64,000 nucleotides of DNA from Pseudomonas sp. SDI (GTDB lineage: Bacteria > Pseudomonadota > Gammaproteobacteria > Pseudomonadales > Pseudomonadaceae). Where the stretch lies: positions 1 through 64,000 of the forward strand of contig NZ_QETK01000016.1 in assembly GCF_003105155.1 (NCBI RefSeq), written 5' to 3'. The notes beneath the pieces were generated by a model. It was not told the origin of the DNA, searched no databases, and worked only from the letters and a program-made list of their open reading frames with translations. This document shows, in pieces, positions 1 to 8,878 of the stretch. Made by a program: the position numbers and the translations under genes. Position 1 is the first letter of the stretch. Each line of letters begins with the position of its first letter.

Positions 1-7
1 ATGACGC

Positions 8-30
8 TGTGGGAGCGGGCTCGTCCCGCG
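8..30. repeat. REP-like palindrome
   Basis: A GCGGG-CTCGT-CCCGC stem-loop inside a TGTGGGAGCGGG context, which is the form of Pseudomonas REP elements. It lies just upstream of the preferred start of the MFS gene at 61, which argues that codons 1-20 of the longest reading frame are not translated. Confidence 0.6.
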
Positions 31-60
31 TTTGCATTCAACACCGATCAGGAGCGTGAA

Positions 61-1200
61 ATGCGCTGGGGAACCTATTTCGCCGTGCTCTCGGCCGTGC
101 TCAGTGTCGGCCTGACCCTGGGCGTGAGCATGCCATTGGTATCGCTGCGCCTGGAAGCCTGGGGCTATGGCAGCTTTGCCATCGGCGTCATGGCCGCCAT
201 GCCGGCAATCGGTGTGCTGGTCGGCGCGAGCCTGTCGAGCCGGCTCGCCGCGCGCCTGGGCACGGTCAACCTGATGCGCCTGTGCCTGCTCGCCGGTGCG
301 GTGTCGATCGGCTTGCTGGCGCTGTTGCCGTATTACCCGGTGTGGCTGCTGCTGCGCCTGGTGATCGGGGTGATCCTGACCATCGTATTCATCCTTGGCG
401 AAAGCTGGATCAATCAGATCGTCGTTGAAGCCTGGCGCGGTCGCCTGGTGGCGCTGTATGGCAGTAGCTACGCCCTTAGCCAGCTGGCTGGGCCGCTGCT
501 GCTCGGGGTGGTCGGTAGCGCCGACGACCTGGGCTTCTGGATCGGTGTCGGTCTGATGCTGCTGGCCCCGTTGGCGTTGATCGGCCGCAGTGGCGCGCCG
601 AGCAGCGAGGCTGGCGCGGTGAGCCTGCGCGACCTGGTCGGGTTCTGTAAAAGCCTGCCGGTGATCGCCTGGGGCATCGCCCTGTTCGCCGCCTTCGAGG
701 CGATGATCCTCACCCTGTTGCCGGTGTACTGCCTGCAGCAAGGGTTCAGCGCCGAGCTGGCGTTGTTCATGGTCAGTACCGTGGTGGTCGGCGATGCCGT
801 GTTGCAGTTGCCGATCGGTGCGCTGGCCGACCGCATGTCGCGGCGTACGCTGTTCAGCGGTTGCGCGGTGACGTTGCTGGGGTCGAGCCTGCTGATCCCG
901 CTGCTGATGCAGACGCCATTGATCTGGCCGCTGTGGGTGCTGTTCGGTGCCAGTGCTGGCGGGTTGTTCACCCTGTCGCTGATCCTGATCGGCGAGCGCT
1001 TTCGCGACGATGCGCTGGTTCGGGCCAACGCCCATGTCGCCCAGCTGTGGGGCATTGGCTGCCTGATCGGCCCATTGCTGGCGGGAGCGGGCGGGCAGTG
1101 GGTGAGTGGTCATGCGTTGCCGCTGTTGATGGCCGCTGGGGCCTTCGGCTTGGTAGTGCTGGTGCGCCGCCCGAATGCATTCGAGCCGGCGGCTGCCTGA
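61..1200 (+). CDS. MFS transporter, YcaD-like
   Basis: An inner-membrane major facilitator of about 379 residues with roughly twelve hydrophobic segments. The inter-helix basic motifs SSRLAARLG (after helix 2) and LADRMSRRTLF (after helix 8) are the duplicated MFS loop signature. The frame is open from base 1, but I prefer the ATG at 61. It has AGGAG 6 bases upstream and directly starts the first hydrophobic helix, whereas bases 8-30 are a REP palindrome. The YcaD-like subgroup is inferred from overall look and no substrate can be assigned. It is not obviously in an operon with its downstream neighbour, which runs the other way. Confidence 0.85.
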   Translation: MRWGTYFAVLSAVLSVGLTLGVSMPLVSLRLEAWGYGSFAIGVMAAMPAIGVLVGASLSSRLAARLGTVNLMRLCLLAGAVSIGLLALLPYYPVWLLLRLVIGVILTIVFILGESWINQIVVEAWRGRLVALYGSSYALSQLAGPLLLGVVGSADDLGFWIGVGLMLLAPLALIGRSGAPSSEAGAVSLRDLVGFCKSLPVIAWGIALFAAFEAMILTLLPVYCLQQGFSAELALFMVSTVVVGDAVLQLPIGALADRMSRRTLFSGCAVTLLGSSLLIPLLMQTPLIWPLWVLFGASAGGLFTLSLILIGERFRDDALVRANAHVAQLWGIGCLIGPLLAGAGGQWVSGHALPLLMAAGAFGLVVLVRRPNAFEPAAA

Positions 1201-1262
1201 GAAGGGGCCTGGCCCGGGCTCGGAAACCAGCCCGCAGCAGCGCGCTGGTTTCGCTTCAACGA

Positions 1263-1487
1263 TCAGCCAAAGCAGATTCGGGTGATGATGTTCTTGTCGT
1301 CGGTGACCAGGGTCACACGCTTAGGATCGTATTCCTTAGTGGAGAAGTCGCCTGGGCCATTGACGCGTTCGCGTCCCGTCAGGGTGCTGACTTCGGCCTT
1401 CAGGCTGCTTTCGTAGTCAGTACCGATCAGGTGTGCCAGGGCAGCTTCGACTTCTTCGTTGGACAGGCTAGGGGTGCATTGAGTCAT
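1263..1487 (-). CDS. Peptidase inhibitor I78 family-like small protein
   Basis: A 74-residue protein. The C-terminal half, GRERVNGPGDFSTKEYDPKR followed by VTLVTDDKNIITRICFG, fits the I78 inhibitor pattern (a G-x-x-R-V-x-GPGD block, then a two-strand segment ending in R-x-C-x-G). Family members inhibit serine proteases and are often periplasmic, but no signal peptide is seen here, so it may be cytoplasmic. I start at the ATG at 1487 rather than the 16-codon-longer frame, because homologous character begins at MTQCTPS. Two cysteines near the two ends could form a disulfide. The gene is monocistronic. Confidence 0.65.
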   Translation of the reverse strand: MTQCTPSLSNEEVEAALAHLIGTDYESSLKAEVSTLTGRERVNGPGDFSTKEYDPKRVTLVTDDKNIITRICFG

Positions 1488-1591
1488 GGTTCCGATTCCG
1501 TTCAGTAATGGGTTGTCCGTAGGGACGAGCGCCATACTCCGGCCTGAGCCCGGTCGGCAGGCACTACCTATTTATCGGGCCCTGGGCACGA

Positions 1592-3169
1592 CTAGAGCAT
1601 CTGTTCCAGGCCCACCGCCTTGCTGATCCAGGCATTGAAGCGCCGCCACAGGCCGCCGGGCTCGGTGGTCAGGGTGTGCAACTGGCCGTTGTCCTCGGTC
1701 ACCCAGACCAACTGTCCGTTCTCCAGTTTCGGCTCGTAGCTGAGGGCTGGCGCCATACCCTGGGCGGCCAGCTCGCGGGTGTACTCGGCCAGTTCCCGGC
1801 TGTCGACCAGCACGCCGACCTCGGTATTCCAGAGCACCGAGCGTGGGTCGAAGTTGAACGAGCCGATGAAGGTCTTGCGCCGGTCGAAGACAATCGCCTT
1901 GCTGTGCAGGCTGGAGTCCGAGGCGCTGCCAAAGGGCTGGATCCGTACGTTGTGCGGGTCGCCCGGCTGGCGCCGCAGCTCGTGCAGGCGCACACCATGT
2001 TCGAGCAAGGCCTTGCGGTACGGTGCGTAGCCACCATGCACGGCCGGCACGTCGGTGGCTTCCAGCGAGTTGGTCAGCAGGTCTACCGCCACTCCGGCAT
2101 CGGCGCGGCCGGTCAGGTACAGCAGGCCGGTCTCGCCGGGCACGAAGTAGGCGGAAATCAGGATCAGCTCGTGCTGAACGCTGTTCAGCTCGGGCGCCAG
2201 TTGCCGGGTCATCAGCAGTTGCGGGTCTGGCTCGTCGCGGGCCAGGATTTTGCTCGGTGCATCCCATAGGGCCTGGTTGTGCGCCCAGATCAGCTCGTTG
2301 CGCCACACGTCCAGGCGCGGGTTGCGCTGGTAGGCCATCAGTCGCTCGTACAGCGCCGAGCGCTTGACCTTGGCCTCGGCCAGCGAGGCATCCAGGTGCT
2401 GGCGGCTGGCGCGCAGGTCGTCGGCGTCGGGCTTGCGGTAGAGGAAGTCGCCGATCGGTCGGCTCAGGGCGCTGTTCCAGTACTGGTCGAAGCTGTGCCC
2501 GAGCTGCTCGGCCACCGGGCCGACTCCGAGCAGGTCGATGTCGGTGAAATTCAGGTTCGGCTCGGCATCGAAGTATTCGTCGCCAAGGTTGCGCCCACCG
2601 ACGATGGCCATACTGCTGTCGACCAGGAACAGCTTGTTGTGCATGCGCCGGTGCTGCAGCGACAGGTTGAACAGTCGCCCCAGGGCGCGGGTGACGCCGG
2701 TGCTGCGGCCCAGGTGCAACGGGTTGAACACGCGGATGTGGATGTTCGGGTGGGCATCGAGCATGCCGATGCTGTCTTCCAGGCCATCGCTGGTGGTGTC
2801 GTCGAGCAGGATGCGCACGCGCACGCCACGGTCGGCGGCCAGCAACAGCTCGTGCACCAGGGCGCGGGTGCTCAGCCCGTCGTGGACGATGTAGTACTGC
2901 AAGTCGATGCTGCCCTGGGCGTTGCGGATCAGCTCGGCGCGGGCGCGGAATGCCTCGTTGCTGTTGGGCAGCAGGCGAAAGCCCGAGCGGCCGCTGTAGG
3001 GCGCGGCCTGGCGCTGCACCGAGCGGCCGAACGTCGAGTCGCTGGCCGGCAGGGCCTGGCTGACCTGGCGAGGGCCGCCGAGACTGGCGCAGCCGCCGAG
3101 GGCCAGCGTCAGCAGCAGGAGAAAGGGCAACACCCGGTGCGTTATCAACGTGGCTAGGTCCTGGCGCAA
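1592..3169 (-). CDS. Phospholipase D family lipoprotein (cardiolipin synthase-like)
   Basis: About 525 residues. The N-terminus has a hydrophobic stretch ending in a lipobox (LALGGC), so it is probably an acylated envelope protein. Two HKD catalytic motifs are visible, HNKLFLVDSSMAIVGGRN and HSKAIVFDRRKTFIGSFNFD; this is the two-lobed PLD fold that makes a phosphohistidine intermediate. Family members transfer phosphatidyl groups or cleave phosphodiesters; the exact substrate is unknown. The start is uncertain: the longest frame begins with TTG at 3169 without a clear ribosome site, and GTG at 3133, just before the signal peptide, is an alternative. Confidence 0.85.
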   Translation of the reverse strand: MRQDLATLITHRVLPFLLLLTLALGGCASLGGPRQVSQALPASDSTFGRSVQRQAAPYSGRSGFRLLPNSNEAFRARAELIRNAQGSIDLQYYIVHDGLSTRALVHELLLAADRGVRVRILLDDTTSDGLEDSIGMLDAHPNIHIRVFNPLHLGRSTGVTRALGRLFNLSLQHRRMHNKLFLVDSSMAIVGGRNLGDEYFDAEPNLNFTDIDLLGVGPVAEQLGHSFDQYWNSALSRPIGDFLYRKPDADDLRASRQHLDASLAEAKVKRSALYERLMAYQRNPRLDVWRNELIWAHNQALWDAPSKILARDEPDPQLLMTRQLAPELNSVQHELILISAYFVPGETGLLYLTGRADAGVAVDLLTNSLEATDVPAVHGGYAPYRKALLEHGVRLHELRRQPGDPHNVRIQPFGSASDSSLHSKAIVFDRRKTFIGSFNFDPRSVLWNTEVGVLVDSRELAEYTRELAAQGMAPALSYEPKLENGQLVWVTEDNGQLHTLTTEPGGLWRRFNAWISKAVGLEQML

Positions 3170-3208
3170 GGGTTATGTAGAGGGGGCGCAGGCGGCAGAA
3201 CCTTACGT

Positions 3209-4633
3209 TCAGGACTGATCTGCGGCCAGTAGACGAATGGCGCTTTCGCCGACCTTGCGCACCGCCGCTTCCACTTCGGCACTCGGCCGCGCGGCGAAGT
3301 TCATACGCAGGCAGTTGCGGTACTTGCCCGAGGCCGAAAAGATGCTGCCCACCGCAATCTGTACGCCCTGCTCAAGTAAAGCCCGGTTCAGGCGCAGTGT
3401 GTCGAAACTCTCCGGCAATTCCACCCAGAGCATGAAGCCACCTTGCGGACGACTGCAGCGGGTACCGACCGGAAAGTAGCGGGTGACCCAGTCGATCATC
3501 TGGTCGCGGCCGCGCTGGTACTGGCTGCGCATGCGCCGCACATGCGGCTGGTAGTGGCCGCACTCGATGAAATCGGCGATGGCCAACTGCGGCTGGGTGG
3601 CCGTGCAGCCGGTGCTGATGTACTTCATGTGCAGCACCCGCTCCAGGTAGCGTCCCGGCGCTACCCAGCCGATGCGCAGGCCTGGTGCCAGGGTTTTCGA
3701 GAACGAACTGCAGAGCAGTACCCGGCCGTCTTCGTCGAACGACTTGATGGTGCGTGGGCGTGGGTAGGTATAGGCCAGGTCGCCGTAGACGTCATCTTCG
3801 AGGATCGCCACGTCGAAGCGCTGGGCCAGGGTCAGCAGCGCACGTTTGCGGGCCTCGGGCATGATGTAGCCGAGTGGGTTGTTGCAACTGGGGGTGAGCT
3901 GGATCAGCTTGATCGGCCACTGTTCCAGGGCCAGTTCCAGCGCTTCCAGGCTGATCCCGGTAATCGGGTCGGTGGGGATTTCCAGGGCTTTCATGCCCAG
4001 GCCCTTCAGGGTTTGCATGGCGCCGTGGAAGCTCGGCGAATCCACTGCGACGATATCGCCCGGCTCGCACACCGCGCGAATGCTGGCCGACAGCGCTTCG
4101 TGACAGCCGGTGGTGATCACCAGGTCGGCGGCGCTCAGGGTACAGCCGGAGTCGAGCATCAGCCGTGCGACCTGCTCGCGCAGGGCCGGGGTGCCGCAGA
4201 TGGTGTCGTAATACAGGCCCGGCATGTCCTGCCGGCGGCTCAACTGGGCCAGGCTGCGCAACAGCGGCTTGAGCGTCGGGCAGTTGACGTCGGGCATGCC
4301 GCGGCCCAGTTGCACCACATCTTTGCTCGGCGTGCTGCGGACCAATTCGACCACCTGTTCCCACTGCGAGATTTCCACCGGGCGCTGGGCTGGGCGGCTC
4401 ACGGCCGGTAGTGCCGGGAGGTTGCGGTCGGTGGGGACGAAGTAGCCGGACTTCGGTCGCGGTGCCGCCAGGCCGTTGTCTTCCAGCAGCCGGTAGGCCT
4501 GCTGCACGGTGCTCAGGCTCACGCCATGCTCGACGCTCAGCGCCCGCACCGACGGTAGACGGTCGCCGGGCCGGTATAGCCCCTGTTCGATGCGTGCGCC
4601 CAGCAATTCGGCAAGGTTGACATAGAGCGTCAT
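3209..4633 (-). CDS. MocR/PdxR-family regulator (GntR wHTH fused to aminotransferase-like domain)
   Basis: 474 residues. Residues 1-70 are a GntR winged helix (YRPGDRLPSVRALSVEHGVS then STVQQAYRLLEDNGL), and the remainder is a fold-type I aminotransferase domain with the PLP-lysine region (CSSFSKTLAPGLRIGW). MocR proteins use PLP or an amino-acid adduct as the signal and usually control a divergent or nearby gene. Here the divergent neighbour is a DUF1127 gene, with paired TACAGAT/ATCTGTA repeats in between. AGGAG precedes the ATG. The target pathway cannot be read from sequence. Confidence 0.88.
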   Translation of the reverse strand: MTLYVNLAELLGARIEQGLYRPGDRLPSVRALSVEHGVSLSTVQQAYRLLEDNGLAAPRPKSGYFVPTDRNLPALPAVSRPAQRPVEISQWEQVVELVRSTPSKDVVQLGRGMPDVNCPTLKPLLRSLAQLSRRQDMPGLYYDTICGTPALREQVARLMLDSGCTLSAADLVITTGCHEALSASIRAVCEPGDIVAVDSPSFHGAMQTLKGLGMKALEIPTDPITGISLEALELALEQWPIKLIQLTPSCNNPLGYIMPEARKRALLTLAQRFDVAILEDDVYGDLAYTYPRPRTIKSFDEDGRVLLCSSFSKTLAPGLRIGWVAPGRYLERVLHMKYISTGCTATQPQLAIADFIECGHYQPHVRRMRSQYQRGRDQMIDWVTRYFPVGTRCSRPQGGFMLWVELPESFDTLRLNRALLEQGVQIAVGSIFSASGKYRNCLRMNFAARPSAEVEAAVRKVGESAIRLLAADQS

Positions 4634-4667
4634 GGCGTACTCCTGGTTTTCCTACAGAAAACTACCA

Positions 4668-4750
4668 ATACAGATGTGGGAAAAATACATCATTCAGAGC
4701 TGAATCCGGCAGATCTGTATGGAATTAATTGTCTGCCGGTGAATCTGTAA
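4668..4750. promoter_or_regulatory. Candidate MocR operator region
   Basis: In the divergent gap between the MocR gene and the DUF1127 gene, ATACAGAT (4668-4675) recurs inverted as ATCTGTAT (4713-4720), and AATCTGTAA follows at 4742-4750. A perfect 8-base inverted pair CCGGCAGA/TCTGCCGG (4706-4713 and 4732-4739) spans the same stretch. Repeats of this kind are expected for a MocR regulator controlling itself and its neighbour; no binding data are available. Confidence 0.4.
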
Positions 4751-4810
4751 TGCTTTTTAACAAGCCTGCATCATTTCTACACGGTCTACCCACCCTGGAG
4801 GAATGACACG

Positions 4811-5044
4811 ATGAACGGCTTGAGCGATGTGCGCCTGAAGCTGCATGGCGACGAGTTGCAGGACGTACAACGTCCACAGCTCTACAGCAGCGCTTCGACA
4901 GCGATGAGTCGTTGGCAATTGCTGCTGCACCGCTGGCGCTCGCGCCGGGACCTGCTCGAACTGGACGCCGAGCAGTTGCGCGATATCGGCCTGACCGCCG
5001 AGCAGGCCTGGCGTGAAGGCATCAAGCCGTTCTGGAAGGGTTAA
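4811..5044 (+). CDS. DUF1127 domain-containing small protein
   Basis: 77 residues, basic, with the DUF1127 core near the C-terminus (WRSRRDLLELDAEQLRDIGL then a helix ending in KPFWKG). DUF1127 proteins are small arginine-rich proteins; some modulate RNA turnover or phosphate and virulence responses, but the role here is not known. It has a GGAGGAATG-type ribosome site. Its stop overlaps the stop of the convergent FAD oxidoreductase by three bases within the tetranucleotide TTAA. It is divergent from the MocR regulator and is the likeliest regulated target. Confidence 0.85.
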   Translation: MNGLSDVRLKLHGDELQDVQRPQLYSSASTAMSRWQLLLHRWRSRRDLLELDAEQLRDIGLTAEQAWREGIKPFWKG

Positions 5045-6345
5045 ACCAGCTCTTTCAGCCGATGCCAGAGCATGCCCAGTGCCAGCAGCGGCGAACGCAG
5101 GTGTTTGCCGCCAGGGAAGGTGATGTGTGGCACCTGGGCGAACAGGTCGAAGCGTCCGCCCTGTTCACCGCTGATCGCCTCGCCGAGCAGCCGTCCGGCC
5201 AGGTGCGTGGCGTTCAGGCCATGGCCGGAATAGGCCTGGGCGTAATACACATTCGGGTGCTCGCGCAGGCGACCGATCTGCGGCAGGCGGTTGGCGCCGA
5301 TACCGATCATGCCGCCCCACTGGTAGTCGATGCGTACCTCGGCCAGTTGCGGGAACACCTTCAGCATTTTCGGCCGCATATAGCCGGCGATGTCCTGCGG
5401 GTCGCGGCCGGAGTAGTGACAGGCGCCACCGAACAGCAGTCGGCGGTCGGCCGAGAGGCGGAAGTAATCCACCGTCACCCGCTGGTCGCAGACGGCCATG
5501 TTCTGCGGGAGCAACTGCCTGGCCTGGGCTTCGCTCAGGGGCTCGGTGGCGATGATGTAGCTGCCAGCCGGGAGCACCTTGCCGCCCAACTGCGGGTTGA
5601 GGTCGTTCAGGTAGGCGTTACAGCCGAGCACCAGCGTGTTGGCGCGTACCGTGCCTTGCGCGGTGTGCACCCGTACGTGCGGGCCGTAGTCGATGCGGGT
5701 GACTGCCGACTGTTCGTACAGCCGCACGCCCAGTTGCGCGGCCACGGCGGCTTCGCCGATGGCCAGGTTCAGCGGGTGCAGGTGGCCCGAGCCCATGTCG
5801 ACCATGCCCCCCACATACCGCTGTGAGCCGATCACCGAGCCCATCTGCGCCGCTTCGATCAGGCGTAGCTCATGGCGATAGCCGAGGCTCTGCAGCTCTT
5901 CGGCGTCCTCGATGAAGCCCTGGTAATCGCGCGGCTTGTTGGCCAGGTCGCAGTAACCCCAGGTCAGGTCGCAGTCGATGGCGTGGCGCTCGATTCGCTG
6001 GCGGACAATTTCCACCGCTTCCAGGCCCATCAGTTTCAGTTCGCGCACGCCGCTGTCGCCGAGTTGCGCGCGGAACTGCTCGAGGCCATGGCCAACCCCG
6101 CGAATCAGCTGGCCACCATTGCGCCCGCTGGCGCCCCAGCCAATGCGCCGAGCTTCCAGCAGCACCACGCTGAGGCCGCGTTCGGCCAGCTCGATGGCGG
6201 TGTTCAACCCGGAAAAGCCGCCGCCAACCACGCACACGTCGCACACCTGCTCGCCGCGCAGCGCTGCATAGTCCGGCTGCGGCAGGCTGTGCGCGGCATA
6301 GTAGGAAGCGGTGTGCGAGGCGGGCTGGGAAGCACCGACGGTCAT
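5041..6345 (-). CDS. FAD-dependent oxidoreductase, gamma-glutamylputrescine oxidase-like (PuuB/PauB type)
   Basis: 434 residues. The N-terminal dinucleotide-binding motif VCVVGGGFSGLNTAIELAER is followed by GWGASGRNGGQLIRG, typical of the DAO/glycine oxidase family and of PuuB/PauB polyamine oxidases. Such enzymes oxidise gamma-glutamylated polyamines to aldehydes, releasing ammonia and hydrogen peroxide. The presence of the pauR-like regulator 4 kb away fits polyamine use, but sequence alone does not fix the substrate. The ATG at 6345 is preceded by AGGAC. Confidence 0.78.
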   Translation of the reverse strand: MTVGASQPASHTASYYAAHSLPQPDYAALRGEQVCDVCVVGGGFSGLNTAIELAERGLSVVLLEARRIGWGASGRNGGQLIRGVGHGLEQFRAQLGDSGVRELKLMGLEAVEIVRQRIERHAIDCDLTWGYCDLANKPRDYQGFIEDAEELQSLGYRHELRLIEAAQMGSVIGSQRYVGGMVDMGSGHLHPLNLAIGEAAVAAQLGVRLYEQSAVTRIDYGPHVRVHTAQGTVRANTLVLGCNAYLNDLNPQLGGKVLPAGSYIIATEPLSEAQARQLLPQNMAVCDQRVTVDYFRLSADRRLLFGGACHYSGRDPQDIAGYMRPKMLKVFPQLAEVRIDYQWGGMIGIGANRLPQIGRLREHPNVYYAQAYSGHGLNATHLAGRLLGEAISGEQGGRFDLFAQVPHITFPGGKHLRSPLLALGMLWHRLKELV

Positions 6346-6459
6346 GGCGAGGTCCTGATTCGGGTGTTTGGAAAAATTGACGCAGGATAAGCCGCACTTT
6401 CATGAAGCGGCAACCATCAGGCAAAATTGCCGCCTATTCCTGCTTCATCGAAGGCCACC

Positions 6460-6813
6460 ATGAGTTGCAACAGCCACAAGATCCGCTTCTTGCGCGAGCA
6501 GATCCCGTCCTTCGAGTGTGTGCCCGGCTGCCACGACTGCTGCGGGCCGGTCACCACCTCCTCGGCAGAAATGGCCCGGCTGCCGCGCAAGAGCGCTGCC
6601 GAGCAGGAGGCGGCACTGGCCGAACTCAACTGTGTGCACCTGGGGCCCAATGGCTGCACGGTGTACGAGGAGCGCCCGCTGATCTGCCGGCTGTTCGGCA
6701 CTACGCCGCGCCTGCCGTGCCCGAATGGCCGTGGCCCGGCCGAGCCGATCGATCCACAGGCCGAGCGCCTGGTCCACGACTACATCGCCAGCACCCGCCA
6801 GGTGCTGGTCTGA
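6460..6813 (+). CDS. YkgJ-family cysteine-cluster protein
   Basis: 117 residues with eight cysteines, including CVPGCHDCCG and the C-terminal pattern C-x(n)-GCTVYEERPLICRLF. This is the zinc- or iron-chelating CxxxCxxCC cluster of the YkgJ family, whose cellular role is unclear. The ATG at 6460 is chosen over the 11-codon-longer frame because it begins at MSCNSHK and has AAGG just upstream. It is convergent with the dadR gene (3 bases apart). Confidence 0.82.
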   Translation: MSCNSHKIRFLREQIPSFECVPGCHDCCGPVTTSSAEMARLPRKSAAEQEAALAELNCVHLGPNGCTVYEERPLICRLFGTTPRLPCPNGRGPAEPIDPQAERLVHDYIASTRQVLV

Positions 6814-6816
6814 GCC

Positions 6817-7305
6817 TCAATCCGGAATCGGCAGGTTGAGGCTCTCTTTCACCTCTTCCATGACGATATAGCTCTTCGATTCGCGCACGTGCGGCAACTT
6901 CAGCAGGATGTCGCCGAGCAGCTTGCGGTAGGAGGCCATCTCCGAGATCCGCGCTTTCACCAGGTAGTCGAAATCTCCCGACACCAGGTGGCACTCCAGC
7001 ACGTGCGGCAGCTTCAGCACGGCACGGCGGAACTCCTCGAAGGTGTCGCCGGACTTGTAGTCCAGGCTGATCTCGACGAACACCAGCAGGCTGCCCTTGA
7101 GGTGCTGCGGGTTGAGTCGGGCGTTGTAGCCCATGATGATCCCTTCGCGCTCCAGGCGCCGTACCCGTTCGGTGCACGGGGTGGTCGACAGGCCGACCTT
7201 CTCGCCCAGTTCGGTAAAGGAGATGCGCCCGTCGGTTTGCAGGATGCGCAGAATGTTGCGGTCGATCTTGTCCAGTTCGCGCTTGCTCTGGTGCTGGGTT
7301 CTCAT
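6817..7305 (-). CDS. dadR: Lrp/AsnC-family regulator of D-amino-acid dehydrogenase (DadR)
   Basis: 162 residues: an N-terminal AsnC helix-turn-helix (LDKIDRNILRILQTDGRISF then GLSTTPCTERVRRLEREGII) and a C-terminal RAM ligand-binding domain. Divergent from dadA across 156 bases, the conserved position of the Lrp-type activator that responds to L-alanine and induces dadAX in Pseudomonas. A much longer open frame continues upstream through dadA antisense, but the ATG at 7305 begins the recognisable protein. The symbol rests on synteny and family; lrp is the alternative name. Confidence 0.88.
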   Translation of the reverse strand: MRTQHQSKRELDKIDRNILRILQTDGRISFTELGEKVGLSTTPCTERVRRLEREGIIMGYNARLNPQHLKGSLLVFVEISLDYKSGDTFEEFRRAVLKLPHVLECHLVSGDFDYLVKARISEMASYRKLLGDILLKLPHVRESKSYIVMEEVKESLNLPIPD

Positions 7306-7461
7306 AGTGGATGCCCCTCTGTAAAAGCCGTTTTCGCCAAGTATTCTCGCCAAATATAGGCTTTTATATAGTGAAAAGCACTGCCCCGAGATTCCTATAC
7401 TGCGCGCATCTACGCCATTCACAATAAATGTCTGCGGTGCGCCGCTTCGAGGGATAACAAC
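7306..7461 (+). promoter_or_regulatory. dadR-dadA divergent control region
   Basis: A 156-base gap with AT-rich tracts (CTCGCCAAATATAGGCTTTT and following) suitable for Lrp-type binding, and a -10-like TATACT at 7396-7401 reading toward dadA. The -35 is weak, as expected for an activated promoter. Assignment of Lrp sites is inference. Confidence 0.45.
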
Positions 7462-8763
7462 ATGCGAGTTCTGGTACTTGGTAGCGGTGTCATCGGGACC
7501 GCCAGTGCCTACTACCTGGCGCGGCAAGGTTTCGAGGTTGTGGTGGTCGATCGCCAGCCGGCAGTGGCCATGGAAACCAGTTTTGCCAACGCCGGCCAGG
7601 TCTCGCCGGGTTATGCCTCGCCGTGGGCCGCCCCGGGTGTGCCGCTCAAGGCCATCAAGTGGCTGCTGGAGCGCCACGCCCCGCTGGCGATCAAGGCCAC
7701 TGCCGATATCGACCAGTACCTGTGGATGGCGCAAATGCTGCGCAACTGCACCGCTAACCGCTATGCGGTGAACAAGGAGCGCATGGTCCGCCTGTCCGAG
7801 TACAGCCGCGACTGCCTCGACGAGCTGCGCGCCGAAACCGGCATCGCCTACGAAGGCCGCACCCTGGGCACCACCCAACTGTTCCGTACCCAGGCGCAGC
7901 TGGACAACGCGGCCAAGGATATCGCCGTACTCGAACAGTCCGGCGTCCCCTACGAAGTGCTCGACCGCGCCGGCATCGCCCGCGTCGAACCGGCCCTGGC
8001 CAACGTCACCGACATTCTGGCCGGCGCCCTGCGCCTGCCCAACGACCAGACCGGCGACTGCCAACTGTTCACCACTCGCCTGGCCGAGATGGCGATCAAG
8101 CTGGGCGTCGAATTCCGCTTCGGCCAGGACATCCAGCGCCTCGACTACGCCGGCGACCGAATCAACGGCGTGTGGATCGACGGCAAGCTGGAAACCGCCG
8201 ACCGCTACGTGCTGGCGCTGGGCAGCTACTCGCCGCAGTTGCTCAAGCCGCTGGGTATCAAGGCGCCGGTGTACCCGCTCAAGGGCTACTCGTTGACCGT
8301 GCCGATCACCGATCCGGCGATGGCCCCGACCTCGACCATTCTCGACGAGACCTACAAGGTCGCAATCACCCGTTTCGACAACCGCATCCGCGTTGGCGGC
8401 ATGGCGGAGATCGCCGGTTTTGACCTGTCGCTGAACCCGCGTCGACGCGAAACGCTGGAGATGATCGTCAACGATCTTTATCCTCGTGGCGGCGACCTGA
8501 GCCAGGCCAGTTTCTGGACCGGCCTGCGTCCGACTACCCCGGACGGTACGCCGATCGTCGGTGCCACGCCGTTCCGTAACCTGTTCCTGAATACCGGTCA
8601 CGGCACGCTCGGCTGGACCATGGCCTGCGGTTCCGGTCGCTTGCTGGCCGACCTGATTGCGCGCAAGAAGCCGCAGATCAGCGCCGAAGGCCTGGACATT
8701 TCGCGCTACGGCAGCAAGCAGGAAGTCGCCAAACACGGTCAGCCAGCCCCCGCTCACCAGTGA
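7462..8763 (+). CDS. dadA: D-amino acid dehydrogenase, small subunit
   Basis: 433 residues, the usual DadA length. It begins with the FAD motif [20 protein letters not shown] and contains the DAO signature near the C-terminus ([17 protein letters not shown], then [20 protein letters not shown]). DadA oxidises D-alanine and other D-amino acids to keto acids at the inner membrane, passing electrons to the respiratory chain. With DadX next door it converts L-alanine through D-alanine to pyruvate. It is induced through the divergent DadR. It is followed after 115 bases by dadX; the ridA-like gene found between dadA and dadX in some pseudomonads is absent. Confidence 0.96.
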   Translation: MRVLVLGSGVIGTASAYYLARQGFEVVVVDRQPAVAMETSFANAGQVSPGYASPWAAPGVPLKAIKWLLERHAPLAIKATADIDQYLWMAQMLRNCTANRYAVNKERMVRLSEYSRDCLDELRAETGIAYEGRTLGTTQLFRTQAQLDNAAKDIAVLEQSGVPYEVLDRAGIARVEPALANVTDILAGALRLPNDQTGDCQLFTTRLAEMAIKLGVEFRFGQDIQRLDYAGDRINGVWIDGKLETADRYVLALGSYSPQLLKPLGIKAPVYPLKGYSLTVPITDPAMAPTSTILDETYKVAITRFDNRIRVGGMAEIAGFDLSLNPRRRETLEMIVNDLYPRGGDLSQASFWTGLRPTTPDGTPIVGATPFRNLFLNTGHGTLGWTMACGSGRLLADLIARKKPQISAEGLDISRYGSKQEVAKHGQPAPAHQ

Positions 8764-8878
8764 TGGCGGTAACCTGTCGTTAGTACCTGCTCCCTCGCCC
8801 GGTGTGGCCTGCGGCCCACAATGCTGCGCGTACGCACCGGGTTTTTATTTCCACCCAGACTGCCAGAAGGCTGCCGTC

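Noticed and set aside
6817-8757. Long minus-strand frame of 646 codons over dadA
   Set aside because: Only the last 162 codons (from 7305) match a protein family; the rest is antisense of dadA with low-complexity composition typical of high-GC DNA.
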